A DNA stretch of 64,000 bases, from the NCBI RefSeq assembly GCF_013373795.3, contig NZ_CP088022.1:6014001-6078000 (forward strand), written 5' to 3'. Source of the stretch: Bradyrhizobium quebecense (GTDB taxonomy: Bacteria > Pseudomonadota > Alphaproteobacteria > Rhizobiales > Xanthobacteraceae). The position numbers and the translations under genes are program-made. Under the pieces are notes generated by a model, which was not told where the DNA came from, did not search any database, and saw nothing but the letters and a program-made list of their open reading frames with translations. Shown here in pieces: positions 63,180 through 64,000 of the stretch (its first letter is position 1; every line of letters starts with the position of its first letter).

Positions 63180-63446
63180 GCCGACACGGGCGTCATTAAT
63201 CTGAATTATCAACCACGTCCGCAGCCGAGCTGCCACGTGCGGCGAAAAATGCCACCCGAGGCGGAATCTTTAGTCCCTCCCCTCGCCGATTTCGGTTATG
63301 CAAGAACGCGGCAATCGACCCGCGTTCGCCTGCTTCTTGCGCGCCGACCGGATTCGTTCAGCCGGAGAATGCCCGACCAGAACGACATCACGCCGTGATG
63401 CGGCCTTGCGCCCCAGCATGTGGCGAACCGACAAGAAGCGACGCGC

Positions 63447-64000
63447 GTGCAGCTCTACCTCCCGATCGCCGACATTCCAGTCAATGTCTTCCTCATCCTG
63501 GCGATGGGCGCGGCGGTTGGCTTCGTCTCCGGCATGTTCGGGATCGGCGGCGGCTTCCTGATGACGCCGCTCTTGATCTTCGTCGGCATCGCGCCCGCGG
63601 TCGCGGTTGCCTCGGTTGCGAGCCACATCGCGGCCTCCTCGTTCTCCGGCGCGATCTCCTATTGGCGCCGGCGGGCGATCGATCCCCTGCTGGCGGCAGT
63701 GCTGCTGGTCGGCGGCACGATCGGCACCGCGCTGGGGGTATGGACCTTCACTTTCCTGCGCTCGCTCGGCCAGCTCGACCTGATGATCGCGCTGTCCTAC
63801 GTCATCCTGCTGACCACGGTCGGCGGGCTGATGTTCTGGGAAGGCCTGCGCGCGATGCTGCGTTCCCGGCGCGGCGGCCCGGTCACGCTGCGCAAGCCCG
63901 GCAGCCATGGCTGGATCCACGGCCTGCCGCTGAAGCTGCGCTTCAAGCGCTCCAAGATCTACCTCTCGGTCATCCCGGTCGTCGTGGTCGGGCTCGTGAT
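63447..64000 (+). CDS. TauE/SafE-family sulfite exporter-like transporter (5' part only)
   Basis: The first 184 codons of a membrane transporter; the gene continues past the right edge. It starts at GTG (QLYLPIADIPVNVFLILAMG) and has the family motif AVGFVSGMFGIGGGFLMTPL in the first helix pair, then AVASVASHIAASSFSGAISY. TauE/SafE proteins export sulfite, sulfoacetate or other organic anions; the substrate here is open. The cytoplasmic loop with GGPVTLRKPGSHGWIHGLPL is characteristic of the larger members. Confidence 0.85.
   Translation, partial: MQLYLPIADIPVNVFLILAMGAAVGFVSGMFGIGGGFLMTPLLIFVGIAPAVAVASVASHIAASSFSGAISYWRRRAIDPLLAAVLLVGGTIGTALGVWTFTFLRSLGQLDLMIALSYVILLTTVGGLMFWEGLRAMLRSRRGGPVTLRKPGSHGWIHGLPLKLRFKRSKIYLSVIPVVVVGLV

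Overview
The window is a high-GC alphaproteobacterial chromosome segment, most likely Bradyrhizobium or a close relative. This rests on a membrane-anchored CycM-type cytochrome c, the gene order of the aa3 oxidase operon (ctaC-ctaD-ctaB-small ORF-ctaG-ctaE-DUF983-SURF1), a PodJ/Sel1 polarity protein, and several intergenic palindromic repeat families. I see no rRNA, tRNA, CRISPR array, insertion sequence or prophage. The window is mostly core chromosome with small stress-response modules in it.

Layout. 1-5.1 kb (minus): Yej-type peptide ABC importer with two tandem binding proteins, then yejB and the start of yejE. 5.3-14.7 kb: cycM (minus), kdsB, pheA, a flavin monooxygenase (minus), metF-metH and a maleylacetoacetate isomerase. 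15.1-22.1 kb: a frameshifted ATP-grasp-like gene, the nickel/cobalt pair rcnR-rcnA, and a chromate operon (rhodanese-ChrB fusion, chrA, a PepSY peptide, a small exported protein, a Tat-exported Fe/Mn superoxide dismutase). 22.3-33.4 kb: a RibD-like reductase, TetR with EmrAB, a LysR regulator divergent from an RND efflux operon, and a COG4705 membrane protein. 33.5-40.2 kb (minus): the cytochrome aa3 oxidase operon with its assembly factors. 40.6-49.7 kb: an IalB-like protein, an HxlR-controlled DoxX / exported DsrE / TlpA-like module, tldD-lepB, small housekeeping genes, a PAN-domain protein and a frameshifted gshA. 49.2-50.5 kb: MarR divergent from a glutathione transferase. 51.4-58.2 kb: a beta-oxidation set (FadJ-like, thiolase, acyl-CoA dehydrogenase, SnoaL-like) divergent from a PadR regulator. 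58.5-64 kb: the PodJ-like protein, a ClpP-like periplasmic protein and the start of a TauE/SafE transporter.

How the genes work together. CycM is the expected electron donor to the aa3 oxidase encoded 28 kb away. MetF supplies methyl-THF to MetH. The nickel and chromate modules lie side by side and look like a metal-stress island. Several regulator/target pairs (RcnR, TetR-EmrAB, MarR-GST, PadR) have inverted-repeat operator candidates readable in their intergenic regions.

The most notable observations are: a dispersed repeat inserted in frame into the N-terminus of SURF1; single-base indels breaking gshA and an ATP-grasp-like gene; two convergent gene pairs whose stop codons share one CTAG; a pair of 16-bp palindromes around the emrA promoter; and the DoxX/exported-DsrE/TlpA module under an HxlR regulator, the best candidate here for a little-described redox system.
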